Assembly (NCBI RefSeq): GCF_027943255.1
Contig: NC_072893.1
Coordinates: forward strand, 132,183,784-132,247,783
Reading direction: 5' to 3'
Length of the DNA stretch: 64,000 bases
From: Anastrepha obliqua
Taxonomy: Eukaryota; Arthropoda; Insecta; Diptera; Tephritidae
Shown here: piece after piece, positions 1-16,300 of the stretch
How the letters are laid out: every line of letters starts with the position of its first letter
Position numbering within the stretch: the first letter of the stretch is position 1
Made by a program: the position numbers and the translations under genes
Notes under the pieces: model-generated
Seen by the model: the letters and a program-made list of their open reading frames with translations, nothing else
What the model was told of the DNA's origin: nothing
Databases searched by the model: none

Positions 1-3702
<3,702 letters not shown>

Positions 3703-5641
3703 ATGTCTGCGCCAATTCTACAAGCGCACTGTCCCAACCCCAGTGTTGGCACAGCCAATGGTTTGCTCAGCACCTTAGTACAGACGCTAATCACAGCGCA
3801 ATGTGCGATTTCCGCAAAGGAGAACTGGCCCGAGGACTATGGCGGTCTGGCGCTGGAGAACGGTTTAGAACCATATGATTTTGTGGTGATCGGCGCGGGC
3901 ACAGCAGGTTCAGTGGTCGCTAGTCGTTTAAGTGAGAATAGAAATTGGAAGGTGCTAGTTTTGGAAGCCGGCGGTGATCCACCCCAAGAATCCGAGGTAC
4001 GCGAGTTTTCTTCTCCGCTATATTGTTTATTTATTAAATGTTTAACTCATTTTAATCACATTAAAGATTCCGAGCCTGTACACCTACACAACATTTACAA
4101 AGTATAACTGGAACTATTATACTGAACCCCAAACGACCGCCTGCTATGCCGCGCGTGATCGCAAATGTTACTGGCCGCGCGGTAAAATGATTGGTGGCAC
4201 TGGCGCTATAAATGGCATGCTTTTTCTGCGTGGAAATCGACGTGACTATGACAACTGGCTGGCGAAGGGAAATGTAGGATGGGGTTGGAACGATGTACTG
4301 CCCTATTTTCGAAAAGCTGTGACACCAATCGGCAATAGCACTTACCCTATGGGTCATGTGGTATTAAACGACTTCAATTTCTACTATGACGATATACTCA
4401 ATTTGGTGTGTAATGGATCTGCCACGTTAGGCGTGCCCCGTGTACCTCAAATCGGTGACGAGGGTGCCGCTATTGGTTGTACTCGCGCGCCAGGCACAGT
4501 GGAGAATGGCAAACGCATGAGCACCGGTAAAACATATTTGGGACGTGTTCGCCAACGACCAAACCTGCATGTAATCAAGCACGCTCAGGCCACTCAGATC
4601 AATTTCGACAGAAGTGGTCGTCGTGCGGTGTCGGTCTCATTCATGTTAAGGGATACATACAAAAGGACTGTGAAAATTTTGCGCGAACTTGTGGTATCAG
4701 CCGGCACGATTGAGTCTGCGAAGCTACTAATGCTATCAGGTATTGGGCCAAAGGAGCATTTAGATAGCTTGAAAATCCCAGTATTGCATGATTTGCCTGT
4801 TGGCAATAATCTACAGGATCATCTTATGAACTTGATGTTTTTCACGTTGAATGTGCGGCCGATGCAACGCATTACTCAAGAAAAAGAAATGGAGAACATG
4901 GTAAACTATCTATTGCATAACAAAGGACTGCTTTCGAGCCATGGCACCGCTTCGGTTGTAAGTTTTGTCAATACGCTGCCAGAGAGTGATGTGCCATATC
5001 CCACAACGGAATTCCACAATATCTTCTACCAATATAGCGCCATCGCTGCTATGAATCTGACCACGAATGTGTTCGCCATGCAACCGTTATATGCTGATTA
5101 TTTACGTAGCATAGTGAATCAATCAGATATGATTAATATATTCAATGTACTTTCTCACCCAAAGTCAACAGGGCACATACGTTTAAGCAGTAGAAATTAC
5201 AAGGACAATCCACGCATTATACCGAACTACCTTGATGATCCAGAAGATATCGAAAGTATGCTCCGTGGTGTACGTTTCCAGGAACGGCTTATACGTACTG
5301 CTCCTTACCGCGCTGTAAATGCCACCATTCTGCGTATACCTATAAAGGAATGCGATAAATTAGAGTATAGAAGTGACGCTTATTGGCGCTGCTACATCAA
5401 ATACTTCACCACAACTCTTTATCACATAACTGGCACAGTGAAAATGGGAACACCTACCGATACCACTACGTGCGTGAATCCTCACCTACGCCTGCATGGC
5501 ACTTGGAACGTGCGTGTGGCTGATGCGAGCATTATGCCAGATGTGATCAGCGCAAATACGAATGCAGCAACGATTATGATTGGGGAACGCGCTGCAGATT
5601 TCATAAAAGCCGACTGGGCAGCATTGGACGCGAGAACATGA
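3703..5641 (+). CDS. GMC oxidoreductase (glucose dehydrogenase-like), complete, 622 aa
   Basis: Complete two-exon GMC family flavoprotein. Exon 1 is 3703-3996 (98 codons) and exon 2 is 4067-5641, with TGA at the end. The 70-bp intron has GT at 3997 and AG at 4066 in phase 0, after the same ESE tripeptide as in the neighbouring paralogue. The 622 aa length fits insect GMC enzymes. FAD motif VIGAGTAG lies at residues 62-69, followed by LVLEAG. Signature 1 is [13 protein letters not shown] (about 136-148). Signature 2 reads [15 protein letters not shown], so the usual Pro is Ala. The catalytic His is at about 551 in [10 protein letters not shown] and the second active-site residue is Asn at about 595-597 (NTNAAT). 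A moderately hydrophobic stretch spans residues 20-37, but no clear signal peptide is seen. Substrate unknown. The divergent pair is probably an old tandem duplication with one copy inverted. Confidence 0.95.
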
Positions 5642-5688
5642 TCAATTTAGAGGGCATCTCTCACTTCTGAAATCATAAAATCATAAAA

Positions 5689-5716
5689 AATAAAATAGGA
5701 TAGTAAAAGGAATAAA
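5689..5716 (+). terminator. Polyadenylation signals of the second GMC gene
   Basis: Two AATAAA hexamers at 5689-5694 and 5711-5716 lie 48-75 bp past the stop codon, a normal spacing for a short fly 3' UTR. Confidence 0.6.
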
Positions 5717-5831
5717 ACACAGGCATCCTCACTTAATTCCTTATTTACCAAGTTTGCAGTTCTATTTCATTAAAATTTATTTTTTTCTTATTTACTGTTG
5801 CTATCATTCGTATACATACATATCTAATCAA

Positions 5832-6724
5832 TAGATGTGAAACTTCTTCATTTTGAGAGAGAGCGCGCCCATGAGGACGTTTAAAAACTTGGCAGCACTC
5901 ACACATTATGGGATTTTGAACAGCTGATAGGCGAAATGGCAGACTGCCAGAAGAAACGCGCCGAAAATAACTGACGAAAACAGTTCGTTTTTGCTTAATG
6001 GAGAAATGACGTGTTGAAATGTTTATAATTATTTGTCTTAAAATTAATTCAATTGAAATGTAATAATTTGAATTGAAGTGAGTTTGTAGAATCCAAAGCT
6101 CGTTATATCCTTTTCGACTTCTACTTTTAATTAGTCTTATGTACATAATGTAATATTATTGAAAACTGTGTGTTGGTTTATGTAAATTTGTATATACTTA
6201 AATATTCTATGGTTGAAAAGCGTAGGTAAGGGAACTGAATTTGTGTTTGGGATATTTTACAAAAATTAAAGGTAATCTGCTTTAACTTATTCTGTTCGTT
6301 GTTTGAGAATTTTTTTTTTGTTACCCAATTTCTGTGTTATATTAAAAAAATCGCAATAAGTCATGTTTTTAATTATAGCTTATGTTTTTCGGGTTCATAA
6401 CTTTATTATTATTAAATTACTTATGTATATCAGTTTTAAATAATTTCATTTACATATAAATTTTTAAATTTTTGGCTTATTTATGTACATATTTCATATG
6501 GATTGTGCTTATTTGTAGTATATGTAGGTGTTTACGAGTGATTTAAGGCTATTGGGCAAACGCACACTAAATACTAACCTCAATGGTGGTGTGGAAACTA
6601 AAAATTCCAGACCTTTGGTTCAAAAATGCCCAATTCATGTTTCTACCGGTCTGGCAATATTGGAAAACGTTATAAAAAATGCACATTTTTCAGCGCTCTC
6701 ACGAGAAAAAGAGTTTCACATCTA
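5832..6724. repeat. Inverted-repeat-bounded segment, MITE-like
   Basis: The sequence starting TAGATGTGAAACT at 5832 recurs inverted, ending at 6724. The two ends stay similar for about 70 bp: both run on through a GAGAGCGC block and an ACGTTT block before a GGCAG or GCCAG. This is the layout of a DNA transposon or MITE with long imperfect terminal inverted repeats, 893 bp overall. No transposase is visible inside and no target duplication is clear. The superfamily is unknown. Confidence 0.5.
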
Positions 6725-6840
6725 GTCATCTATGCTAATCAAGGCGGACTGAATTATTTTATCATTCTTTATATGATATAAGAAATCAATTGTGAATGGT
6801 AAAGCTATTGGGGCGAATTGGGCAGGCTTAAACACAAGAA

Positions 6841-7078
6841 TGCAAGCAAGGTGGATTTAATAAGGTGACAGCATTCACCCAGCTGAATTTTTCGCCGTAG
6901 GGATGGCTTACGTCAAAATGATATGCTTTGTTTGTATGTATTGGTATGTTTACATTCGTATGTTCACATTTGCTTGCTGATTTTGACATGATGCTTGCAC
7001 CAAACGCAACAACAAATATATGTAGGGTTTTACTTATATGTGTTTGCTGTCACCTGTAATAAATTCGCCTTGAATGCA
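6841..7078. repeat. Short MITE with 33-bp imperfect terminal inverted repeats
   Basis: Left end 6841-6873 and right end 7045-7078 are inverted copies at roughly 80 percent identity. Both contain a GGATTTA or GAATTTA block followed by GGTGACAGCA on the inner side. The 238-bp unit has no coding capacity. A similar TTCGCCTTG-type end appears near 9051 and 9090, so related copies may be nearby. Confidence 0.5.
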
Positions 7079-8329
7079 AGCAAGAATGATAGAATACTCA
7101 GTTCACCTTGGCTTAAACAAATGCTGCCAAGTTTTTTTTTTTTTGTAAAAATTTGTAAATATTCATCATTCTGGAGTGAATAAAATTATTTCAATTGATT
7201 TTCAGTATACCATTGCCAACATATGTAACAAGGGAGAAACTCTTAACGGAATAAATTATTTGTCTGGTGTATACATTATTTTAAAACACAGCTTGTCGCT
7301 CTTTGTAAGTCATTCTCATATCAGACATTTGTAATTATAATCTCACTTCACCTTAACAAACTAAAAAAACTAATAAAATCACGCTAAGAACCACTTTCCC
7401 AATGACTGATTAAGTGATTAATCGGAACATAATCGTCAGAGGATTAGAAGTGGGATTTCTGGCTAGCGCAGTTATCTTGTGATAAAGTTTATGGCAACCT
7501 GAGAACCAAAACAAATACTAACAGCTTACAGCAAAATAATAAAATATATAAATAATTGGCACGTACACTTTCGTTAGGTGTTTGGCAGAGCTGCTCATGC
7601 TATATGCGGTGTGCGTCGTGATGGTGTTCCACAAATTGAGAGGCTTATAATATGTTCACATATAAGTAGATGATCTACTTTTTCGTGCCTAACTCAAAAT
7701 CCATAAATAAAAACCACGATTTCCCATACAAAATTTTCTCCCAAAATCTGAGATTATAAAGTAATCCTAGATAATAACGATACTTTTTGACATATAACCC
7801 TTTGTTTTCTGGGTTATCGATAATTATTATTACGAATGTAAGGAAAAACATCAAAATAAAAACTAAATGAAATGGATGTCGGCAAAGAAAACAAGTCTGT
7901 AAACATAATTCTAGTAAAATGTTTGTTAAATATTATTAATTATGGATTCATTTTACAGAAAAAAACGTGCCTCCATAAACGTTTTGTTCTCTTATTACTT
8001 ATTATAAAATGTAATATAGAATTTCCCATAACTTTTTGCAACCTCAGTAAACGTCGCAAACGGATTTTCTCCAAATGTTAATTATTAGCAGCCAATTGTC
8101 CAATTAAATTAGCTGTTCCTTCTCCTTGTATTTCCTTTATATCGTTGGTAATAATTAAAAAAGCAAAAACACCGAAATATTCCACTAAAATAATTTCTAT
8201 GAAGAAAAACCTCTCAAAGCAGAATTGACAGCTTATTGTCAATTTTGCAGGTAATCTGCCATATGTGAACGGGTAAATTAATTTGGTTGATTTATAGGTG
8301 ATTAATGCATATGTGAACGTATTATTACA

Positions 8330-8485
8330 GTTTTAAGCCGACTCCGAACGACAAATAGTTTTATGAAGAGCTTTTTCACTGTAGAAATACACTCTGAAGT
8401 TCGCCATTGCCTGCCGATGGGCGACCGCTATTAGAAAACACTTTTTCTATTGTTTGATATTCATGTGCGGAGATTCGAACCTGGT
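8330..8485 (-). mobile_element. SINE copy (tRNA-like B box), minus strand
   Basis: Read on the minus strand, this interval has a polymerase III B box, GGTTCGAATCTCC (8481-8469). It is followed by about 140 bp that matches the body of the copy at 54545: shared order GTTTTCTAATAGCGGTCG, GGCAGGCAATGG, TCAGAGTG, ATTTCT and AAGCTCTTCATAAAAC. That pairing inside one window shows a dispersed repeat family. The A box is not evident, so the 5' end is probably truncated or diverged. Confidence 0.65.
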
Positions 8486-9140
8486 GGAACCTGTACTTCT
8501 TGAGAGGATTTTCTTTAATATTCCTACCAAAGCTGTTCGTAGTTCAGAGTTCTTCATTGTTGGTCTCTCAAACTCTGCTTGTGCCCGAAATGCTCCTATT
8601 ACTAGAGCCTAAATTGAGTTGAATAAAATCTCTAAATATGTTGAGATAGATTTTTCAAAATATCACCTATTGAAATGTTTCAATATTTATTATAATTATA
8701 AATAGCTTAATTGTACTTCCTTTTTTTAATGCCTGTTAAGACTAGAATTTGTCCACTGAGCACAGCTTAATAAATAAATCAATAAAAAGCAGAAAACCCG
8801 CGTTTGGAAGCTTTATATTCATTTGAGGCTTAATAATTTAATTTCGTTTTCATTAGTTTGCTTAGTTTAAATGGCACAAATCACAATTCTACGAAGCCAT
8901 TCACTGAGTTTTCACAAACATATAATTTCTCCTCCTCTAGTTTATTTTGTTCGTTTGTTTTGTATTGGAAAAAAGCCTGACGTCAGACTTGTCAAAATCA
9001 CGAAAATTAAAGTAACTGTTTTGAGAAGACGCCACCTGCAGTACTCTATTCGCCTTGGATATTACCTTAGTTGAATCCGCTCAAGGCGAATTTATTATTA
9101 ATATAAATCAACCTTAAATCCGCTTTAATAGCCCCTGGTG

Positions 9141-9322
9141 ACGCTCCAGTATGCTTGTCCAGCAGGCTTATATGTGTGCGTGTCGGGTGCTTGACGCTAA
9201 TATCTAAAATTTTTGATTTTCATCATGCAAAAGCCGACAACAAGTATGTGTGACACGAAGCAAGTACGAGTGTCACCCGACACGCACACATATAAGCCTG
9301 CTGGACAAGCATGCTGGAGCGT
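9141..9322. repeat. Foldback element: 49-nt arms, 84-nt spacer
   Basis: Arm 9141-9189 and arm 9274-9322 are reverse complements at 48 of 49 positions (single mismatch at the tenth base). The shared segment includes GCTTGTCCAGCAGGCTTAT and GTGTGCGTGTCGGGTG. Such high arm identity means recent formation or ongoing gene conversion. It would form a long hairpin as RNA or single-stranded DNA. A foldback MITE is most likely; a hairpin RNA gene is possible. Confidence 0.8.
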
Positions 9323-9448
9323 ACCTGAGGCCATAATAAAAGTTTGTATTCAATTCGCCCTAGCTTTAATATATGAACTTACACTTCGCTCCTTTCTTTG
9401 ACATTTATCGCATTTATCGCGGTGCTTCTGTATTTCTGCCAGCTGCTC

Positions 9449-9480
9449 CAGAGAACGTTAATAATATTTAACGTTCTCTG
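9449..9480. mobile_element. 32-bp palindromic hAT-like micro-element (copy 1)
   Basis: A perfect 13-bp stem starting CAGAGAACGTTAA (9449-9461) is closed by a 6-nt loop and its complement (9468-9480). CAGAGAAC is also how hobo and Hermes (hAT) termini begin. The 8-bp flanks, AGCTGCTC and TGCTCCTC, match at 6 of 8, consistent with an aged hAT target duplication. Length and terminus match the copy at 23456. Confidence 0.6.
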
Positions 9481-10334
9481 TGCTCCTCTTTTGTTTTTAA
9501 TAAATAAAAAAACGTCACATAATCAAATAAAAGAAATGGCAATGATTCCAAAGCTCAGCTGGGAACGCCTAGCCATCCGCATTGAGTAGTTGCGTAGCCC
9601 GGAAAATGCAACACCGGGTCCAATTTACTTTCAGCCTTGCCGTCATTCTCACAGCAAACTCGATTTTCGGTAACTGACAGGCAAAAAGCGAGACGGGTTT
9701 ATTTTTTAATAATTTTTCATAATTTCTCATCAGTAAAATTCCTATTTAGTATTTATCAACGTCAGCTTTAACAATACGGAAAATAAAATAAAAAAGTTTA
9801 ATTACCATTTCGGTCGACACAATTGACTGTGAAATAAATTTTTCCGTGCAAAATTTGTTGTGTGTCGTAGGTACGAGAGAGAAATTTATATGAGTTCGGT
9901 TCGGAGTGAATTACAAAAATCTCAATTTTCATAATTATATTGGCAGAAATAACCGAGATCTGCATTTGCCTCAGTATCTGCGTTAAAGCGTTTTTCGGTT
10001 TGTCTTTGTGAAGCGACAGAGGCACAAACATATTAGTACATAGTTGAAATAAATAAGGTGTTGTGAAAAGTTTGCTGTAGTGTGCCAGAAACTAGCTTGA
10101 AATAAAAAGAGGTGAAGTGCCCCAAAGGCGTCGGGAAAATCGCAAGTCACAAATGCGACAGATTCAGTGACAACGCCAAAATTTTACGCCAAGGGCGCAA
10201 GCACCAAAAAAACTAACATCAGGTAGAACAACAGTCACAAGCAAAAGTCCCTGAAAAGCCATCACAAACAACACCAAAGTTAAAAGAAAAATCCGGCATC
10301 AAATAAAACCGGAAGATAAGCCATCTACAAAAAA

Positions 10335-13300
10335 ATGGAAAGGAAATCGCATAAAACGGCACGCAATAGCAACATTATAGTAGCCGGTGGAGGACTCGGC
10401 CTTAAAACCGGCAGTGCAGTTGCACCCGCCACGACGCTTGCCATACCCACCCTCGCAACTGGACAGAAGCAATACACGACAGGCGGTAGCGCTATAGCCG
10501 CAACTGGCGAAGCTGTCGATAACGCCGGTGGTGGTTCTGTCAGCAGTGGCAGTAAACATCGTAGCAGTAACACAAGCCATCACAATCATAGTCGTCACGC
10601 ACACAATACTAGTCACCATCAACATCATCAGCACACACATAGCAGTCAGGCGCAGCAAACGCAAGTGCAGCATACAATACATGCCACGAACCCAGCGCTG
10701 ATGTTAGCGGTCGGCAAAGCTGCCAACGAAGCCAGCAAAAATACGAAAGTTGTAGGCACACAAATCTCCAACGCCATGGAACAAGTAGCAGCAGCGCTAA
10801 CAACAGTCAGTCCCAAGTTGGCAACGACGACGGCGATGCGCAACAAAAACGAAGGTAAATAGACTTAGCGCACAATACTTTAGTGATTATCATTTGTTCT
10901 AATGCCAATAAGTCGAAGGTGAGAAAATCCAGTTAGCGTGTATTGGGAAAAAATATAATTATAATAATAATGATAGGTGATAAAAAATATAAACTCGTAC
11001 ATAAATAGATATGTTGATCTCAACCAAGTGTAATGTGGAAATTTTTTTTCGGTGTGCATTAATAATACTGCGCTAAAAAACGACTTTTGCTAAGGTTGCT
11101 GGACGCTCCTACTAACCACAATAGAAAAACTATGAAAGTGAAGAGAGGAAAGCTCTAAATGATTTTTTCACAATTAGTGCACAGATGTACACTGGTACAT
11201 ATGTATATACAAATTGTTGGTAAATAATTAAGTTATTTTTATTATGCATAGTATGATATTAACTGGCATAGAATTGAAGAACAGGTTCATTCATATACGT
11301 ATGTAGCTATATTACAATAACATCCATAAATTTATAATTAACGTAGTACTCAAACACTCAATTCTTAGTATTACGGCATTTTTTATTTGCCGACTCGTGT
11401 ATTGCTACAATCAATAAAATCATCAATAATTTGTCGGCGTAGTACTAATTCGACGCTACTGATTAAATTACTATTTATTACCAATACAATGCGCACATGA
11501 ATGTGTATGTGCCTTTTTACCTCACCTTTGCCCCAAAATTGGTTAGTTTCCAAATTCTAAGGTACATTTATTGTCATAAAATTAAGTTTTTTCTACTTGT
11601 AAATGCATACATGCACATGCACATCTACATAGTATGTATTAATCACTAAAGTATACCTATATTTATAGAGGCTATCAATGACTTACGTCAACGCATTCCT
11701 GAAATCGAAAATATTTTCGATGTACACAGCCGGATCGGCAATGGCACCTTTAGCACGGTGCTGCTGGGCACTTTGAAGAAGGAGCGCGATTTGCCCGAAC
11801 ATGTGCGACGTAAATTCGCTATTAAACATCACATACCCACCAGTCATCCCGATAGAATAATGAAGGAGTTGCAGTGTATGGCAAAAATCGGGTAAGTAGT
11901 GGCGATAGGGCGAATGTAATTAAACGTAGTTTTTTACAAACTAGTAAGGAAACTGAGCTTAGTTACTAATTAGTAATTAATAAGGGTTGGAAAATGGGAT
12001 TCACTGAATTTTAAAAAGCATCTATTGGAAAAGCATAATCAAATGTTGCATTATTTGAGGGTTTGTTAAGATTGTTTATTGCACGTGCAATAGAACGGCT
12101 GTCCCATAGAACGGCAGAAAATCACGCAGGTTTCGGTGAGAAATATTAAAATATTATTTTTATTGAAGTTTATTAACATAAACTATAAAAGCTGTAATAA
12201 AATTAAAAGTAAATGTTTACGATTGATGGGCTATTAATGTCTTAAAAGTCTTAACGGCGCGCAACAGTTGTATTTAGCTGTAATGCATTATTTTACAAAA
12301 AAGGGAGAACGATGGCCAGAAAATTCCAGTATGAAAAAATATTTTTAGCAAATTTAAATCTACAGAAGTGTCAAACAATTGTGTCCCCCAAATGACACCC
12401 TCTGCTTGAATTTACAGTGGTTTTTTGCAAGTGTTGGGGGTCTTCTAAAATATTAAAATTTCTTAAAAAAGCACTCAATAAAATTGCTGCTAATGGACAG
12501 CAAAAATTGCGTCACTGTCCTTTTTTATCAAGCTCCAATCATTTTTCTATGTATACTTTGTTTGACTGCACACTAATACAGTGGTGGGCGATGAAATAGA
12601 GCCTGACAATTGTGTTAAAATACACCTGGTGCAACCGTCATTTGGTTTCATATGAAAATGCTTTCTAGAATTTTGATTTAAGAACAAATAAATTTTCTAT
12701 GTGTATTTAATAAGAAAATGAAAGAATGTGTGTGACCTTTAGAGAACAAAATATATTTAAAAACAATTTGCATGAACTGTTGTCTATAACTGATGCAAAA
12801 AGTAAAAAAAGAGATTATATGGACTAATATAATCAATTCTCATTGGTATTCTAAATTATAAAAACCGTGGCTTTTAACAATAACAAAAAATTTAACTAAT
12901 ATAGCAAATATTAATGGTTTTATGTAAATTAACCAAAAATTGTCCAACTACTCTACTCATCTTAAGGCGTTACTTTATCTGGAAGGAAAATTAAAGTTTG
13001 TTATTTTTCTTATTAAATTGGAGAAAGTGTATGAGTTATTTTATATAAATAAAAACGTTGCATTGCCGGTGGCACTATATCATTGCACACCACTATATAT
13101 TTATCCATATTGGTTGTATAGCTCTGTTTTAAGAGCCTACAAAATCGCCATCCAAAGAAATGTCTAAAAATAATCGCATCTCTGTTGCCTATTTCCACTG
13201 AATTTCATGTTACGGCTAATTTCGCAATTTCAACAAAAATTCTTCATCACATTTTCAATACATAATTATTATACGTATCTACGTTACCATCAAATGGGGG

Positions 13301-16300
13301 GAAATTGGAGCGAAAACATATCGAGCAAAGCATTCACTTGCCAAAAGAATCGAGCACGTCTAAGTCTTTGTTTTTGTTTGCTAAAAAATGTGTAATATAT
13401 TGCCACTCACGCATCCAAACGTTGACGTCTTCAACAACGCATTGAATTATGGTGGAAATTTATGACGTATTTCAGTAATTTAAAATACCCATGCAACGCT
13501 TTTCGTATTGAAATAAATTCATTTATAAAGTGGACGCACATACATGATTTGGTCGTGTACATAAAGTTTGTATAAGTATGTGTGTACGTAAGTACATTTA
13601 CTTGAGAGCAACAGCAGTCAACTGCCACTACTTAGCCGTTACTCGTTGTCGTCGACTGCCGAGCACTTCCTTTTTGTGTTGGGGACGCCTACGGGTTCAT
13701 TGCGGGCACAAAACTTTCGCACTTGTAGGTACTGAATACCTTCATGCATACACATGTACATATGCAGATACATGTAACCAGGACGGCCGGCATCCAACCA
13801 CAATCATTGAATGCGAATTAACGTCAACGCCAAACTATTTTGCAAATGCGCATGTGAAAAGAACAACAACCAACCGCAATCACCCCACCCTACAACGCCC
13901 TCGATTGAATACGAGCACGCAAGCCATACGCCCTACACTGCACACCGCAATTAGAGCAACGAGACGAGCTACTTGAGAACGCTTGTGTTGGTGCTGTTGT
14001 TGGCTACACGGTCAATCGATCGTCACTGACGTATGTACTCGTACATATCGGCACTTGAGCACCAACAACAGTGCAGGCGTTGCTGCCGGTACCGTAGCCG
14101 CCTCGTAAGCACTTTATGTAAATATAAACAGTCAACAGTCTGGACGGTATTGCCGTGTAACCTTCACCTTCGATCCATAGTTGAAGGCGGTCGTACACCA
14201 GCAAGGTTGCAATTGTTGCTGTTCTCACTTTAATAGATTTTCCGTTCAATATAATGCCGCGTCTACCCCTTCATATTCGTATTGCTGTCTGTGGTGCTAG
14301 CGCGCGCCGTAAGCAAAGCATAGCGTGCACTATCGCGCATTTAATTCTACTTTGCTTTGTGATTATTTTTTCTTTACAGTTTTTTTATTATTTTTAGTAC
14401 ATTCATCTTTGATAGATAGGTCTATGCGGGCATGTATCTACGTCACAACGTGTCGACGGACGTCACAGGGAAATTTATTTCTATTCAACTCTCAGTGTAA
14501 CGAAAATAATGGCTATCCGTCTGTCTAGAGGTGATAGGCCGACGGGGTGGCGAGTAGCGTGTTTTTCACCTTCAAACGACAACAGTTTATGTCAAATCCT
14601 ATTCCCAAACAAGGATACACATCTTCGATTACAATAAAGGGAGTGATGTGAAGGCCCTAAATGCTCGTCAACGCCCCGCTGACATACATTGCACACAAGG
14701 CGCACCTACTTGAATTAAATTCAATATGCTTCATTTATTTGTTATATGCGTATGTATGTACATCATATGTTGGTTTATGAATCCCTACAACGTCAATCAG
14801 GCGCCTGCTTTGTGTTTGTGGGGGGTGGGGGGAAGCGGCAGCAGTATGACGTCCGCTCACGTTTCCTCTATAAAAGTGCCACTCTCTCATCGTTTGTTGT
14901 GCTGTTGTTCGGTGGTGGCTTTGGTTTATATTTATTCGCCAAATTTTTATTTGCGTAAATAACAGCGCGAACACTTTCTCGTCTTGTCGTTGATGATAAT
15001 TGCTGATATTAATTTTTGAATTTGGTTGAATTGAAATTATTGGTTTGTTTGTCATTATGTGACGCACAGCCCTTTTCATTTTACTGTAAAATATTTGGTT
15101 AACCCACTTTTTATTTGTATGACAGAACCGCAGTATTAAATTTTTAACGTCAAATGTTCCTAATTCGGATCACAGTTTAATAAAATATTATTCTTATTAT
15201 TAAAAGAAATATTATTGTTGATCATGTCGTAGTGCTTAGATGGCTCGGATTAACACCCAGCCAAGGAAGGCCGGTTTAGCAGCTTTCCCCAAATTTTTTC
15301 TCCAATATTTGTGAAAACGTTTGCGTTTATTTGGCTTCGATCCCAGATAAGTTGGAGTTTAAATGTCCACATAGTATCGAGACGAGAGTTGTGCCACATC
15401 ATGTATGAGTAGGAATCTGCCTATATCTACTTTAAAGGCTGTATTCTCTAATATAAGGAGTTTCAAAATTGAGACAGCAAACTATTTCTAACCTGAAAAT
15501 GCCCTTTAACTCTTTGGTTTAGGTTAGCGAACCTAATGTCCCCTTCCGTTACTAATGCAATTTCTCTCTTCTCATTTTAGCGGCTCAGACAATGTAGTCG
15601 GCATTAATTGTTGCATACGCTACAACGAATCGGTTGCTTTCATTATGCCATACATGCAACACGATCGCTTTCACGACTTCTTCAACAAAATGAAACTGTT
15701 CGAATTGCAGCACTACATGCGCAATCTACTTATCGCCTTGCGACACGTACACAAATTCAATGTCATTCATCGCGATGTGAAGCCCAGCAACTTTCTGTAT
15801 AATCGCCGCAAACGCCAATTCCTGCTGGTAGACTTCGGTTTGGCGCAACAGGTGCTTACACCCCTCCAGACCAGTGCACTGGAAACTGGTTGCGAGCAGC
15901 CGCTCTCATTGACGCTGGGCTCGGAGGGCAAAAGGCCACGCGATGGTGACGAGTCGCCCACCAACAAGAAAGCCGATTCCAATAGTGGTGTGACGGCCAG
16001 CGATGCGTATAACGGTTCAAAACGTCCACGTTGCACCGGTCCGCATGGCGATCAGGAATTTGCTGCAAATGCGACGCCCAATGCGCGCGTTGCCAATAGT
16101 TGCATTGTGGGCGGTTCGCCATTCAAAATGCCACTCAAGCAATTGAACGAGATCTCTGCGGCTGGGGGCAATAAAAGTAGCACCTTGAACATGGCAGCTA
16201 GTACGATGGTGGCAGGCACCAACAACAATGCCAATCACACTAACTACGCCGGCGACAATGGCATCTGTGATACGCCGCTGGGACGGCCGGTCAAGTCCGC

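Larger units (their letters stand above)
5717..10334. other. Intergenic region upstream of Cdc7
   Basis: No host coding sequence is recognised here. The region is AT-rich and holds several inverted-repeat elements (5832-6724, 6841-7078, 9141-9322), a SINE copy (8330-8485) and a 32-bp hAT-like palindrome (9449-9480). The last 300-500 bp before 10335 is probably the Cdc7 promoter and 5' leader; it is rich in A and short CA/GT runs and contains an initiator-like TCAGTG near 10164. Short open frames in this interval resemble nothing I know. Confidence 0.6.

Noticed and set aside
13578..13976. 132-residue plus-strand open frame in Cdc7 intron 2
   Set aside because: Low-complexity, Thr/Arg-rich composition with no domain; best explained by the GC-richer island.
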